DNA from: UBA1858 sp965227695 | GTDB lineage: Bacteria; Pseudomonadota; Gammaproteobacteria; UBA4575 | DNA: 64,000 bases | Reading direction: 5' to 3' | Assembly (NCBI GenBank): GCA_965227695.1 | Contig: OZ245760.1 | Span: 1,054,001 to 1,118,000, forward strand | In this document: positions 1-7,970 of the stretch, in pieces | Layout: each line of letters begins with the position of its first letter | Numbering within the stretch: position 1 is the first letter of the stretch | Translations under genes and position numbers: made by a program | The notes under the pieces: model-generated | Database searches by the model: none | Told to the model about the DNA's origin: nothing | The model's input: the letters and a program-made list of their open reading frames with translations, nothing else

Positions 1-1203
1 CTGACGAATGCCGAAAAGCTCAAGATAGAGCTTTATAACGATGACCGCAGGCATATTAACACCAATTCAGATTCGGAAATCCTGTTAAATGTACTTGCCC
101 ACGAGTTAATACATACCAGTCGCAAACAGCTGTCACCACGCACTATATTTGATGCAGTGAGTGGTGTGCACCGCCGGTGTGAAGGTGCATTTGCGGTCGT
201 TGCCATGATATGTGGGTTTGGAATACTGGCTTTCCGTGATAAGCATGGTATTCGTCCTCTGGTATACGGTGTCAAGGAAACCAATCGCGGCAAACAGTAT
301 ATGGTCGCTTCTGAGAGCGTGGCACTGGACGTACTTGGTTACCGGTTAATAGGCGATGTAAAACCCGGCGAAGCGATATTAATCGAGGAAAATGGTCAAT
401 TCCATTCACAGATTTGTTCATCCGAGGCTACCTATACACCCTGTATTTTCGAATATGTTTATTTCGCAAGACCTGACTCAATTATCGAAAATGTATATGT
501 GCAAAAGGCACGTATGCGCATGGGACAACGCCTGGCGGAAAAAATAATCAAAGAATGGCCCGGGCATGATATAGACGTGGTCATTCCGATTCCGGACACG
601 AGTCGTACTGCGGCGCTCGAGATGGCGCATGTGTTGGGCTGCAAGTACCGCGAAGGCTTTATTAAAAACCGGTACATAGGCCGCACGTTCATAATGCCTG
701 GCCAGAAACAGCGCAAAAAGTCTGTTAAACAAAAACTGAATCCAATCAGCCTTGAATATAAAAATAAAAATGTATTATTGGTAGATGACTCTATTGTACG
801 TGGTACCACTTCCAAAGAAATTGTACAAATGGCAAGAGATGCAGGAGCAAAGAAAGTTTATTTCGCTTCAGCATCGCCACCCGTCAGGTATCAGAATGTT
901 TATGGTATAGATATGCCGGCAGCAAACGAGCTGATTGCACATGGCAGGAATATCGAGCAGGTGTGTGAAGAGGTGGGTGCAGATAAATTGTTTTATCAGG
1001 ACATTGATGATCTCATCTGGTCTGTCCGGAAAGGCAATAAAAAACTGAAGAAATTCGAAACTTCTGTCTTTACGGGAAAATATGTGACCAATATTGGCGA
1101 TGAATATCTGCGCACTCTGGAAGTTGTAAGAAACGATGCCAGTAAGTCACAGCAACAAGAAGAAGGTAGTGAGGCCAGTATAGATTTCATCAACACTGTA
1201 TAG
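1..1203 (+). CDS. purF: Amidophosphoribosyltransferase PurF (5' truncated by window edge)
   Basis: First committed step of de novo purine synthesis: transfers glutamine-derived ammonia to PRPP to give phosphoribosylamine, in the cytoplasm. Frame 1 is open from base 1, giving 400 residues. The family is about 500 residues long, so the N-terminal nucleophile cysteine and roughly 100 residues lie outside the window. The end of the glutaminase domain (GIRPLVYG near window residue 90) and the phosphoribosyltransferase PRPP loop (LLVDDSIVRGTT, about 260-271) are clear. The tail after residue 380 is Gln/Glu-rich and variable. The next gene starts 9 bases later. The metZ-like gene often found after purF in related bacteria is not here. 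Confidence 0.96.
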   Translation: MTNAEKLKIELYNDDRRHINTNSDSEILLNVLAHELIHTSRKQLSPRTIFDAVSGVHRRCEGAFAVVAMICGFGILAFRDKHGIRPLVYGVKETNRGKQYMVASESVALDVLGYRLIGDVKPGEAILIEENGQFHSQICSSEATYTPCIFEYVYFARPDSIIENVYVQKARMRMGQRLAEKIIKEWPGHDIDVVIPIPDTSRTAALEMAHVLGCKYREGFIKNRYIGRTFIMPGQKQRKKSVKQKLNPISLEYKNKNVLLVDDSIVRGTTSKEIVQMARDAGAKKVYFASASPPVRYQNVYGIDMPAANELIAHGRNIEQVCEEVGADKLFYQDIDDLIWSVRKGNKKLKKFETSVFTGKYVTNIGDEYLRTLEVVRNDASKSQQQEEGSEASIDFINTV

Positions 1204-1212
1204 CTGCTCAAA

Positions 1213-1764
1213 GTGGGTCAGAATCAGTCAAATGCTATTGAGGCCAGGTTTGAAGAAATAGCCAATCGATTTTCCCGCTATCTAACTAACCCCTGGATAA
1301 TTATCAACAGTGCTTCGCAAAGTCTTTTCCTCGTGAAAGGCGGGCTGATTGATGTCTGCTATCCGGTATCAACTTCAAAATATGGCCTGGGCAGTGCCCA
1401 GGATAGCTATAAAACCCCGTTGGGCGCACACATCATCGCCGAGAAAATCGGAAGCCACTGCGCCATCAATGAAATATTGCGCGCACGTCAACCGACCGGA
1501 CATTATGCAGATATAATCCAGCAGCCGATCAGTTCGTCAAAAGACCTGGTATTGACCAGAATATTGTGGCTGCAAGGGATTGAAAAAGGAATAAATGCTG
1601 GCCAGGATGTCGATAGTTATCAACGTTATATATATATTCATGGCACGCCAGAAGAGGGGCTGATAGGAACACCGGCCTCGCATGGCTGTATTCGCATGAA
1701 GAATGAAGATGTAATTGATTTATTTGCGCGTGTGCATGTCAGCACTTTCGTCTATATTTGTTGA
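1213..1764 (+). CDS. Small L,D-transpeptidase (YkuD domain) without signal peptide
   Basis: YkuD-type cysteine transpeptidase of 183 residues. The catalytic signature is complete: His143 in YIHGTP and Cys159 in the SHGCIRM motif, preceded by the family's TPLG...KIG strand (about 68-80). Such enzymes form 3-3 peptidoglycan crosslinks or attach proteins to peptidoglycan in the periplasm. No N-terminal hydrophobic segment is visible, although a hydrophobic patch (PWIIINSASQSLFLV) begins the fold at residue 27. Start is a GTG 9 bases after purF, with no strong Shine-Dalgarno, so it is probably translated from the purF message. How it reaches the periplasm is unclear; small YkuD proteins lacking a signal are common in related genomes. 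Domain assignment is firm, substrate unknown. Confidence 0.88.
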   Translation: MGQNQSNAIEARFEEIANRFSRYLTNPWIIINSASQSLFLVKGGLIDVCYPVSTSKYGLGSAQDSYKTPLGAHIIAEKIGSHCAINEILRARQPTGHYADIIQQPISSSKDLVLTRILWLQGIEKGINAGQDVDSYQRYIYIHGTPEEGLIGTPASHGCIRMKNEDVIDLFARVHVSTFVYIC

Positions 1765-1842
1765 GCGAGGCAAAAAATTCGCCTGATCTGAAGAACTATT
1801 GTATTCTCGCGCATTTCGCATAATTAGCTAATATATATTTTT

Positions 1843-3093
1843 ATGGATGCTCAACAACTCAAACAGGCTCGTGAACAGGTATTGGAAATCTTTCAGGCAG
1901 GTGTTGCCCGTGTAAAAGGGGATAATGCGGTTGTTGGGTTTTTAAAAAATCATGCTTTGTCAGGTAACTATCATCTGATTGCGGTTGGAAAGGCGGCATC
2001 ATCTATGTCGCTTGGTGCATTATCTGTACTTTCTGACCGGATTGTCAGTGGCCTGGTAATTTCAAAGCACGACCATATAGAAAAAGAACTGCACGCTTAC
2101 CCGCAGATTAAAACAATGGAGTCAGATCATCCGGTGCCGGGTGCGTCAAGCCTGATGGCTGGCGAGGCTCTGGTCGAATTTGTCCAGGCTGCCCCGGAGG
2201 ACGCGAAATTTCTTGTGTTGTTTTCCGGTGGAGCCTCCAGCCTGATGGAAGTGCTCGCAGAAGGCATGACACTGGAAAAACTTGCCACACTGAATAAAGT
2301 GTTACTGTCCATTGGTTATGACATTACACAGATGAACCAGATTCGCCGCTCAATTTCTCATATCAAAGGCGGCCGGCTGGCGAACTTTATCAATGGTCGC
2401 GAAACTATCGCGCTACTGATATCAGATGTGCCGGGTGATGACCCGGCGGTGATTGGTTCAGGGCCCCTGACTTTGGTTGATGAGGACATCAGCCGGGTTG
2501 AACTGCCAGAAGCGATAAAATCGATTCTGGATGGTGTGAAACTCACTCCTGCTGCAAAAATAGACAAGTTCTCCAATATTTCAACGCATGTCATTGCCAC
2601 CCTCGATGATGCCAAGAATGCAGCAGCGGATCATGCACGCTCTCTTGGTTTTGATGTTAAAACACATTGTGAGTTTATGCAGGGTGATGCCGAACGCAAA
2701 GCCGTTGAACTATGTGCTTTTTTGCAGTCTGCACAAGCCGGAGTTCACATCTGGGGAGGTGAAACATCCCTTGTTCTGCCTGAACAGCCGGGCCGTGGCG
2801 GACGTAATCAACATCTTGCCGGCGTGGCTGCACGTGAGTTGGCGGGCAACGATAAAATTGTGTTTTTAGCGGCAGGCACCGATGGTACAGATGGGCCCAC
2901 CCGGGATGCTGGAGGCATAGTGGATGGGCAAACCATGCAACGTGGCCAACTGCTAAAACATGATATCAACGATTATCTGGTCAGAGCTGATATCGGTAAC
3001 TACCTTGCCAATACTGGTGACTTGGTCACTACCGGCCCAACCGGCACTAATGTCATGGATCTGGTTGTGGCGCTTAAAATCAGCCATCGTTGA
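1843..3093 (+). CDS. Glycerate 2-kinase, DUF4147/MOFRL family
   Basis: Cytoplasmic kinase of the GckA/TtuD family (416 residues, normal length) that phosphorylates D-glycerate to 2-phosphoglycerate; older annotations call it hydroxypyruvate reductase. The N-terminal DUF4147 domain shows the glycine loop FSGGASSLME (about 128-137) and QIRRSISHIKGGRLA (about 167-181). The C-terminal MOFRL domain carries GTDGTDGPTRDAGG (about 345-358). The ATG start follows an AT-rich 78-base gap with no evident Shine-Dalgarno. It links glyoxylate, glycerate or tartrate breakdown to lower glycolysis; no partner enzymes lie nearby. The stop is 6 bases before the next gene, so the two are probably co-transcribed. 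Confidence 0.93.
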   Translation: MDAQQLKQAREQVLEIFQAGVARVKGDNAVVGFLKNHALSGNYHLIAVGKAASSMSLGALSVLSDRIVSGLVISKHDHIEKELHAYPQIKTMESDHPVPGASSLMAGEALVEFVQAAPEDAKFLVLFSGGASSLMEVLAEGMTLEKLATLNKVLLSIGYDITQMNQIRRSISHIKGGRLANFINGRETIALLISDVPGDDPAVIGSGPLTLVDEDISRVELPEAIKSILDGVKLTPAAKIDKFSNISTHVIATLDDAKNAAADHARSLGFDVKTHCEFMQGDAERKAVELCAFLQSAQAGVHIWGGETSLVLPEQPGRGGRNQHLAGVAARELAGNDKIVFLAAGTDGTDGPTRDAGGIVDGQTMQRGQLLKHDINDYLVRADIGNYLANTGDLVTTGPTGTNVMDLVVALKISHR

Positions 3094-3099
3094 TGAGTC

Positions 3100-3882
3100 G
3101 TGTTTTTTGATCGTATTAAACAGGCTTTGCTGCAAAAAGACCCTGCGCAAAAAATTCAGATGGTCAACCGACTCCAGTCTGATGTGGCTAATGGTGAACT
3201 GGAATTTTTAGCGCATGAGCACATAGAATCCATAGATGTGCCAGGCCGTCCTGATAAACCTGAATTAGTACATCCAAGCCAGGTGGCCCGGCGTAAATTA
3301 AATTCACAGAAAGGACGAATTGCCCTGATACATGCTATTTGTCATATCGAATTTAATGCTATTAATCTGGCACTGGATGCAGCCTACCGCTTTCAGCAAA
3401 TGCCGCGAGATTACTATCTGGACTGGCTGCAGGTGGCGGTTGAAGAAGCCCGGCATTTTAATCTTCTGACAGAGCGATTATCGCAGCTTGGTTCATATTA
3501 TGGCGAGTTAAGTGCGCATAACGGGTTATGGGAGATGGCGCAAAAAACCCGCCATAGTCTTGTTGAGCGTATGGCTCTGGTACCAAGGGTGCTGGAGGCC
3601 AGGGGGCTGGATGTTACTCCTGGAATGATAGAGCGTCTGCGCGCAGTGGACGATCAGCAAACGGTGGATATACTGGAAGTTATCCTGCGTGAGGAAATCG
3701 GACACGTAGAGGTCGGTACACGCTGGTTCCGTTACGCCTGTGAGCAGCAGCAGATCAATTCTGAGTCTACTTTTATTGCATTATTGCGTCGTTATGCGGT
3801 CAGCGCGGACTCGGCGTCCATGCATGTCGCCGCCCGTGAGCAGGCAGGATTCAGCAAGGCGGAACTCAAGGCGCTGTCCTGA
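3100..3882 (+). CDS. DUF455 family ferritin-like protein
   Basis: 260-residue protein of the DUF455 family, predicted as a four-helix ferritin-like metal-binding fold. Metal-ligand-like Glu/His pairs are visible: CHIEFNAI (about 84-91), VEEARHF (about 113-119) and REEIGHVEVGTRWF (about 197-210), the spacing expected of a di-iron carboxylate site. The N-terminus LARHEH-type segment common in the family appears as FLAHEH. Start is GTG, 6 bases after the glycerate kinase stop. Function is unassigned; a redox or oxygenase role would be inference from the fold alone. It converges with lpxH, whose stop lies 5 bases beyond this one. Confidence 0.87.
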   Translation: MFFDRIKQALLQKDPAQKIQMVNRLQSDVANGELEFLAHEHIESIDVPGRPDKPELVHPSQVARRKLNSQKGRIALIHAICHIEFNAINLALDAAYRFQQMPRDYYLDWLQVAVEEARHFNLLTERLSQLGSYYGELSAHNGLWEMAQKTRHSLVERMALVPRVLEARGLDVTPGMIERLRAVDDQQTVDILEVILREEIGHVEVGTRWFRYACEQQQINSESTFIALLRRYAVSADSASMHVAAREQAGFSKAELKALS

Positions 3883-3887
3883 CTGAC

Positions 3888-4619
3888 TCAGATGGTTGAA
3901 AAACTTTCTAGCGCCATGCCTGATGGACTGACTGTCAATACGCTTCCCTGGTAATACCAGTCTCCTAGTACTATGCGCTGACAGGGTTTGTGATTAATGG
4001 TGAAATCATGTATCGCTGGTCGGTGTGTATGACCATGAATCAGGCAATCGGTGTTATTTCTTTGCATAGCCTGTTCAACAGCCTGCTGATTAACATCCAT
4101 AATCTCTTCTGATTTTCCCGCTTTGGCATGTTTTGACGCGCTTCTTAGTTTTTCTGCCAGATGCTGTCGTACCTGCACGGGTAAGCGCAAGGTAAGCCAC
4201 TGCAGGATTGGATTGTGCGTTGTTTTCCTGAATTTTTGGTAGGCAATATCGTCGGTGCAGAGAGTGTCACCATGCATTAATAAAATATTTTTTTGATAAA
4301 TTTTTGCGATATGTTCTTCGCCTAACAGCGTCGTTCCGGTTTGCCTGGCAAAGCGCCGGGCCACCAGAAAATCCCTGTTACCATGAATAAAATAGACCGG
4401 AACATTTTTATGCATTGTTAATACTTTTAAAGCTTCAAGTATGTCCTGGTACTCCTCATAAGGCGCATCGTCGCCAACCCAGTACTCAAAAAGATCACCC
4501 AGAATATACAGCGCATCGGAATAGATGGCGCGCTTCAAGAGGAATTGTGTGAAAAGATCGACTATTGCCGATCTTCTCCGGTCAAGGTGTACATCCGAGA
4601 CAAACAGTGTCTCAGGCAT
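3888..4619 (-). CDS. lpxH: UDP-2,3-diacylglucosamine diphosphatase LpxH
   Basis: Fourth step of lipid A synthesis: Mn-dependent cleavage of UDP-2,3-diacylglucosamine to lipid X and UMP at the inner face of the cytoplasmic membrane. All calcineurin-type metallophosphatase motifs are present in order: SDVHLD (about 8-13), GDLFEYWVGDD (about 41-51), HGNRDF (about 79-84), HGDTL (about 115) and HGHTHRP (about 195-201). At 243 residues it has the usual length (E. coli enzyme 240). It lies 3 bases downstream of the cyclophilin, the same pairing as ppiB-lpxH in many gammaproteobacteria, so the two form an operon transcribed leftward. Confidence 0.97.
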   Translation of the reverse strand: MPETLFVSDVHLDRRRSAIVDLFTQFLLKRAIYSDALYILGDLFEYWVGDDAPYEEYQDILEALKVLTMHKNVPVYFIHGNRDFLVARRFARQTGTTLLGEEHIAKIYQKNILLMHGDTLCTDDIAYQKFRKTTHNPILQWLTLRLPVQVRQHLAEKLRSASKHAKAGKSEEIMDVNQQAVEQAMQRNNTDCLIHGHTHRPAIHDFTINHKPCQRIVLGDWYYQGSVLTVSPSGMALESFSTI

Positions 4620-4622
4620 CTA

Positions 4623-5213
4623 CTATTCAACGACTGCTGCTTTATTGATCACAACGGGTTCAAGGGGCACATTCTGATGCATCCCGTGATTACCCGTAGC
4701 GACTTCTTCTATGGCTAAAACAATATCCATGCCCTCGGATACTGCCCCGAATACTGCATATCCCCAGCCATGTGGTGATTCACTGGTAAAATCAAGATTA
4801 GGATTATCTGTGACATTAATGAAAAACTGTGCGGTGGCAGAATGCGGGGCCGAAGTACGTGCCATGGCGATGGCGCCCTTGACATTTTTAAGTCCGTTAC
4901 CCGCTTCGTTGGGGATCGGGTCATTGGTCGGCTTCTGTTTCATTTGTGCATCAAAACCGCCACCCTGTATCATAAAAGAGGGAATAACACGGTGGAAGAT
5001 TGTTCCGTCATAGAAACCGGAATTCACATAGGTTAAGAAATTTTCTACTGTTTCAGGTGCTTTTTCCGGGTCCAGCGTGATAACAATAGTGCCTTTGGAT
5101 GTGTCGAATTGTACTTTGGTTTGGGTCTCACTCATTACTGTGTTTCCTGAAATGGCTAAAAACAAGCACATTAAAATACCAACATGATTAATTGCTTTCA
5201 TTGGGGTGCCCAT
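4623..5213 (-). CDS. Cyclophilin-type peptidyl-prolyl cis-trans isomerase
   Basis: Proline isomerase with a complete cyclophilin fold: FHRVIPSFMIQGGGFD (about 73-88), AMARTSAPHSATAQFFIN (about 116-133) and WGYAVFG (about 150-156). Read from 5213 (or the in-frame ATG at 5201) it begins with a hydrophobic stretch resembling a signal peptide, implying a periplasmic PpiA-like enzyme. A third in-frame ATG at 5135 is preceded by AGGAAA at good spacing and would give a cytoplasmic PpiB-like form starting MSETQ. The 5213 and 5201 starts lack a good Shine-Dalgarno. lpxH follows 3 bases later, favouring a PpiB identity by synteny. Which start is used cannot be decided here. Confidence 0.9.
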   Translation of the reverse strand: MGTPMKAINHVGILMCLFLAISGNTVMSETQTKVQFDTSKGTIVITLDPEKAPETVENFLTYVNSGFYDGTIFHRVIPSFMIQGGGFDAQMKQKPTNDPIPNEAGNGLKNVKGAIAMARTSAPHSATAQFFINVTDNPNLDFTSESPHGWGYAVFGAVSEGMDIVLAIEEVATGNHGMHQNVPLEPVVINKAAVVE

Positions 5214-5324
5214 TTGGTGGTTTATAAAGAACAGCTATGATAATGAATCAACAAAAGGTGTAAAAGGCATTTCGCCGGGAAATCTCTGAATCCCGCAAAT
5301 CCCCGTGTTTTGCGACAGTATGAG

Positions 5325-5354
5325 TTGACGATCGATGGCGATAACGCGTATGCT
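5325..5354 (+). promoter_or_regulatory. Sigma-70 promoter for tRNA-Pro
   Basis: TTGACG (5325-5330), 18-base spacer, TATGCT (5349-5354), followed by a GC-rich discriminator (TCCGCGG), as in stringently controlled stable-RNA promoters. The tRNA begins about 40 bases after the expected start site. Confidence 0.6.
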
Positions 5355-5400
5355 TCCGCGGCATTCAGAAAATCCCAGCCTGTGTGCAAGTAGTTACTGT

Positions 5401-5477
5401 CGGGGCATAGCGCAGTCTGGTAGCGCATCTGCTTTGGGAGCAGAGGGTCGGGGGTTCAAATCCCTCTGCCCCGACCA
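5401..5477 (+). tRNA. tRNA-Pro (anticodon TGG)
   Basis: Full 77-base cloverleaf: acceptor CGGGGCA pairs with TGCCCCG, anticodon loop CTTTGGG places TGG at 34-36, T arm GGTTCAAAT, and the CCA end is encoded. The unusual C1-G72 start is typical of proline tRNAs. First of a spaced set of four tRNAs (Pro, Arg, His, Leu) upstream of tig; these are tandem in many gammaproteobacteria but separated here by promoters or genes. Confidence 0.97.
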
Positions 5478-5608
5478 ACCCGCATGGTGTGGCAGTCAAA
5501 CTATTCTATTCTTAGATCATATAGCCCCACTTGCCCGAATACCCCGGACTTTTTTCGGATAAATCCTTGATGAAGTCATAGCTGCAGCCAGTATTAGGTG
5601 TCTTTGAT

Positions 5609-5636
5609 TTGACTTCACTAATTATCAGGTTACTAT
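5609..5636 (+). promoter_or_regulatory. Sigma-70 promoter for tRNA-Arg
   Basis: TTGACT (5609-5614), 16-base spacer, TACTAT (5631-5636), then a GC-rich discriminator (GCACGCCTCC). It ends about 30 bases before the tRNA, suggesting the arginine tRNA has its own promoter rather than being read from the proline unit. Confidence 0.6.
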
Positions 5637-5665
5637 GCACGCCTCCGGTGAAAGTACCTGTATCT

Positions 5666-5742
5666 GCGCCCGTAGCTCAACTGGATAGAGCATCGGCCTT
5701 CTAAGCCGGGGGTTGCAGGTTCGAGTCCTGCCGGGCGCGCCA
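5666..5742 (+). tRNA. tRNA-Arg (anticodon TCT)
   Basis: 77-base tRNA with acceptor GCGCCCG/CGGGCGC, loop CTTCTAA placing TCT in the anticodon, T arm GGTTCGAGT and an encoded CCA. It decodes AGA/AGG. The 298 bases that follow, up to the histidine tRNA, are AT-rich and show no credible gene; a TTGACG hexamer at 5899 has no partner -10 at normal spacing. Confidence 0.97.
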
Positions 5743-6040
5743 CTGTTGTCAGTGGATATTGCTTCACGGTCTCAGTCAGAATATAACGAGAAAATTTGGT
5801 CTACTTCTGGAAAACCGCTGAATATGGATTGTGTTCCAATATGTATCAATCCTATTGTTAAATGGCTGTAGCCGGTAATTTCAGACATGGGTTAATAATT
5901 GACGGGCATTGTTAAAATACGAGGCCAGCAAGTAAACAAGAGTTCGCGCTGGTGCGGCAAATGTATTAACCTGTTTGTATATAAAAATCTGGTGCGCTAA
6001 ATATATAACTTCGTTATTATCCGTGGTCGCCCGTTATTAT

Positions 6041-6117
6041 GGTGAGTGTAGCTCAGTTGGTAGAGCCCTGGATTGTGATTCCAGTCGTCGTGGGTTCGAG
6101 TCCCATCACTCACCCCA
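6041..6117 (+). tRNA. tRNA-His (anticodon GTG)
   Basis: Acceptor GTGAGTG (6042-6048) pairs with CACTCAC; the extra 5' G at 6041 opposite C73 is the G-1 identity element of bacterial histidine tRNAs. The anticodon loop contains GTG, and CCA is encoded at 6115-6117. Promoter not clearly assignable; AT-rich hexamers lie at 5975-6009. Confidence 0.97.
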
Positions 6118-6280
6118 TTCCCCTGGCAATCTTTGCCGTTGTGGCACGTATGTCTGCTTATTTAGCATAACTGCCTGATAAAATGTGTCCAGCTTCCTGT
6201 CCCGCAGAAAATTTTACTTAAGTCCTGCACTTGCAGGCCGATACTGAAAGGGTAACAAGTCTTCTATCTGGAATACCTTT

Positions 6281-7216
6281 ATGAGCGAAATAAAGCAGGA
6301 AGTGATTGATAAATTAAAGCGATGTAAAGATTTACCATCACCCCCCGGGGTGGCGGCTCAAATCATAGAATTGAGCCAGAATGTAGGTAGTGATATAGAC
6401 ACTCTGGCAGAAGTGGTCAGTATGGATCCGGTTTTATCAGCCAAAATTATCCGCATGGCAAATTCCTCTCTATATATGCGTGCCATCGAAACGGAGAGTG
6501 TACAACAGGCCGTGTCGATGTTTGGCTGGACAGGCACGCTCAATATTGCATTGAGTTTTTCTTTGGTAGGTGGCTCATCTGAGAAACATGCTGCCGGCCT
6601 CGATTACGATCTGTTTTGGCGACGGTCACTTGCTACGGCTGTTGCATGTCGCAAGCTTGGCGAGTTAACCAGTTACAGCATGCGTGAGGAATTGTTTTTG
6701 CCTGGCATGCTCCAGGATATAGGCATGCTTGCATTAGACAAGGCGATACCGTCTATTTATGAGGATATTGATGACAGACAACAGGATCATCGCTACGTAT
6801 GTTCGCTTGAAAAAAGCAAAATTGGAACTGATCATGCGGCAATAGGTGAATGGTTGTTGCAGTCGTGGCGTATTCCACAAAAAATAACGAAAGTGGTTAG
6901 TCTGAGCCATGATACACAACCATCTGACGAATCCGGGCTGGATCCCAGGCTGATTGAGTGTATTACCTGCTCGGGGCCCATTGCAGACTGTATTTACTGT
7001 GATGAAGAATACAAGAATTACATGGAAGTCGCTGATATGGTGGAAACAAAATTCGGACTTGATATCACAGACTTTTTGACACTGATAGGCAAATTAACCG
7101 AAGAGTATCAGGAAATGGCGGCCTTGTTCGATATTGATGTGGGTGACGCCGAAGCCCTGCAGGCGAATGCCGACAATGCCAAGCAAATTCTTTTAAAAAG
7201 CATGGGTGTTGTATAG
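6281..7216 (+). CDS. HDOD domain signalling protein
   Basis: 311-residue protein with one HDOD domain (about residues 15-210), a catalytically degenerate relative of HD phosphohydrolases used in bacterial signalling. The hallmark opening LPSPPGVAAQIIELS and the MDPVLSAKIIRMANSS segment are clear, with a later DIGMLALDKA helix. Residues 215-311 have no recognisable domain and contain several cysteines (CITCSGPIADCIYC, about 228-241) that could bind metal, which is an inference from spacing. No signal peptide or membrane segment, so cytoplasmic. It sits alone between tRNA-His and the CHAP gene, with no chemotaxis or GGDEF gene beside it. Signal and output are unknown. Confidence 0.88.
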   Translation: MSEIKQEVIDKLKRCKDLPSPPGVAAQIIELSQNVGSDIDTLAEVVSMDPVLSAKIIRMANSSLYMRAIETESVQQAVSMFGWTGTLNIALSFSLVGGSSEKHAAGLDYDLFWRRSLATAVACRKLGELTSYSMREELFLPGMLQDIGMLALDKAIPSIYEDIDDRQQDHRYVCSLEKSKIGTDHAAIGEWLLQSWRIPQKITKVVSLSHDTQPSDESGLDPRLIECITCSGPIADCIYCDEEYKNYMEVADMVETKFGLDITDFLTLIGKLTEEYQEMAALFDIDVGDAEALQANADNAKQILLKSMGVV

Positions 7217-7319
7217 TTGCGTAACAGGCATTGCTAAAGTCGGCCTGTAGGTTTTCGAGTTGCAGACTCATTCACCAAGCGAGGTGTTATTGCTGTTACC
7301 AAAAGTTAATCTAAAGTCC

Positions 7320-7970
7320 ATGAATAAGCAGATAATATTTGTAATAGCACTATTTATTGTTGTGTGGCTGAATAATGGCGTTGGCGGTGAACTGCCACAA
7401 ACTTGTAGGCTAAACTGTGAAGTGGGCTATGGTGAGGTGTTAGGGATGTCGCCTGCCGGGATTGAAGCTTATTCGAACTGTAATAACCAGTGCGTAAATC
7501 CCGCTCCTAATTTTGTCAACCAGACATTTACCGGGATTAAGTGGCAATGCGTGGAGTATGCACGTCGCTGGTTATTACAAAACTATGGTTTGATATATGG
7601 TGATGTGGATGTCGCCGCAGATATTTGGCAATTAACCTATGCACATACCCCTGATGGTAAAAATCACAGGCCATTCAAAAATATTTTGAATGGGGATCAG
7701 CATCATCATATTCAGCGTGGCGACTTATTAATTTATGCACGGTCATTTCTCGGCACCGGGCATGTGGCTGTTGTTTTAAGTGTTGATGCTGAAAAGCAGC
7801 GGGTTTATTTAGGCGAGCAGAATTTTGATAATAATAAATGGCAGGGTAATGCTGCGCGTGTGATTTCGTATGTCATTCATAAAAATGGAGTATGGTTACT
7901 CGACCCATACCTAATTGGCTGGAAGCGTGTTATTAGTGACGAAATCCAGGACGCAGAAAGTAAACTATAG
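7320..7970 (+). CDS. Secreted CHAP-domain amidase, glutathionylspermidine-amidase-like
   Basis: CHAP (NlpC/P60-like) cysteine amidase of 216 residues. I place the start at ATG 7320, directly before a signal peptide (MNKQIIFVIALFIVVW); an upstream in-frame TTG at 7260 adds 20 residues with no family support. The catalytic set resembles the amidase half of E. coli Gsp: Cys77 in WQCVEYARRW, His148 in GTGHVAVV, and an acidic GEQN segment near 170. CHAP enzymes cleave peptidoglycan peptides or gamma-glutamyl/glutathionyl amides; the exported location favours a wall substrate, while the motif details look Gsp-like. Cysteines in the mature N-terminus (residues 29, 33, 54, 58) could form disulphides. 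The 3' end overlaps the convergent CPBP gene by 38 bases. Confidence 0.82.
   Translation: MNKQIIFVIALFIVVWLNNGVGGELPQTCRLNCEVGYGEVLGMSPAGIEAYSNCNNQCVNPAPNFVNQTFTGIKWQCVEYARRWLLQNYGLIYGDVDVAADIWQLTYAHTPDGKNHRPFKNILNGDQHHHIQRGDLLIYARSFLGTGHVAVVLSVDAEKQRVYLGEQNFDNNKWQGNAARVISYVIHKNGVWLLDPYLIGWKRVISDEIQDAESKL

Noticed and set aside
3100..3882. DUF455 protein as MiaE tRNA hydroxylase
   Set aside because: Both are ferritin-like, but the sequence segments fit DUF455 and not MiaE; function left open.
5899..5918. TTGACG with TAAAAT as a promoter for tRNA-His
   Set aside because: The spacer is only 8 bases, far too short for sigma-70 recognition.
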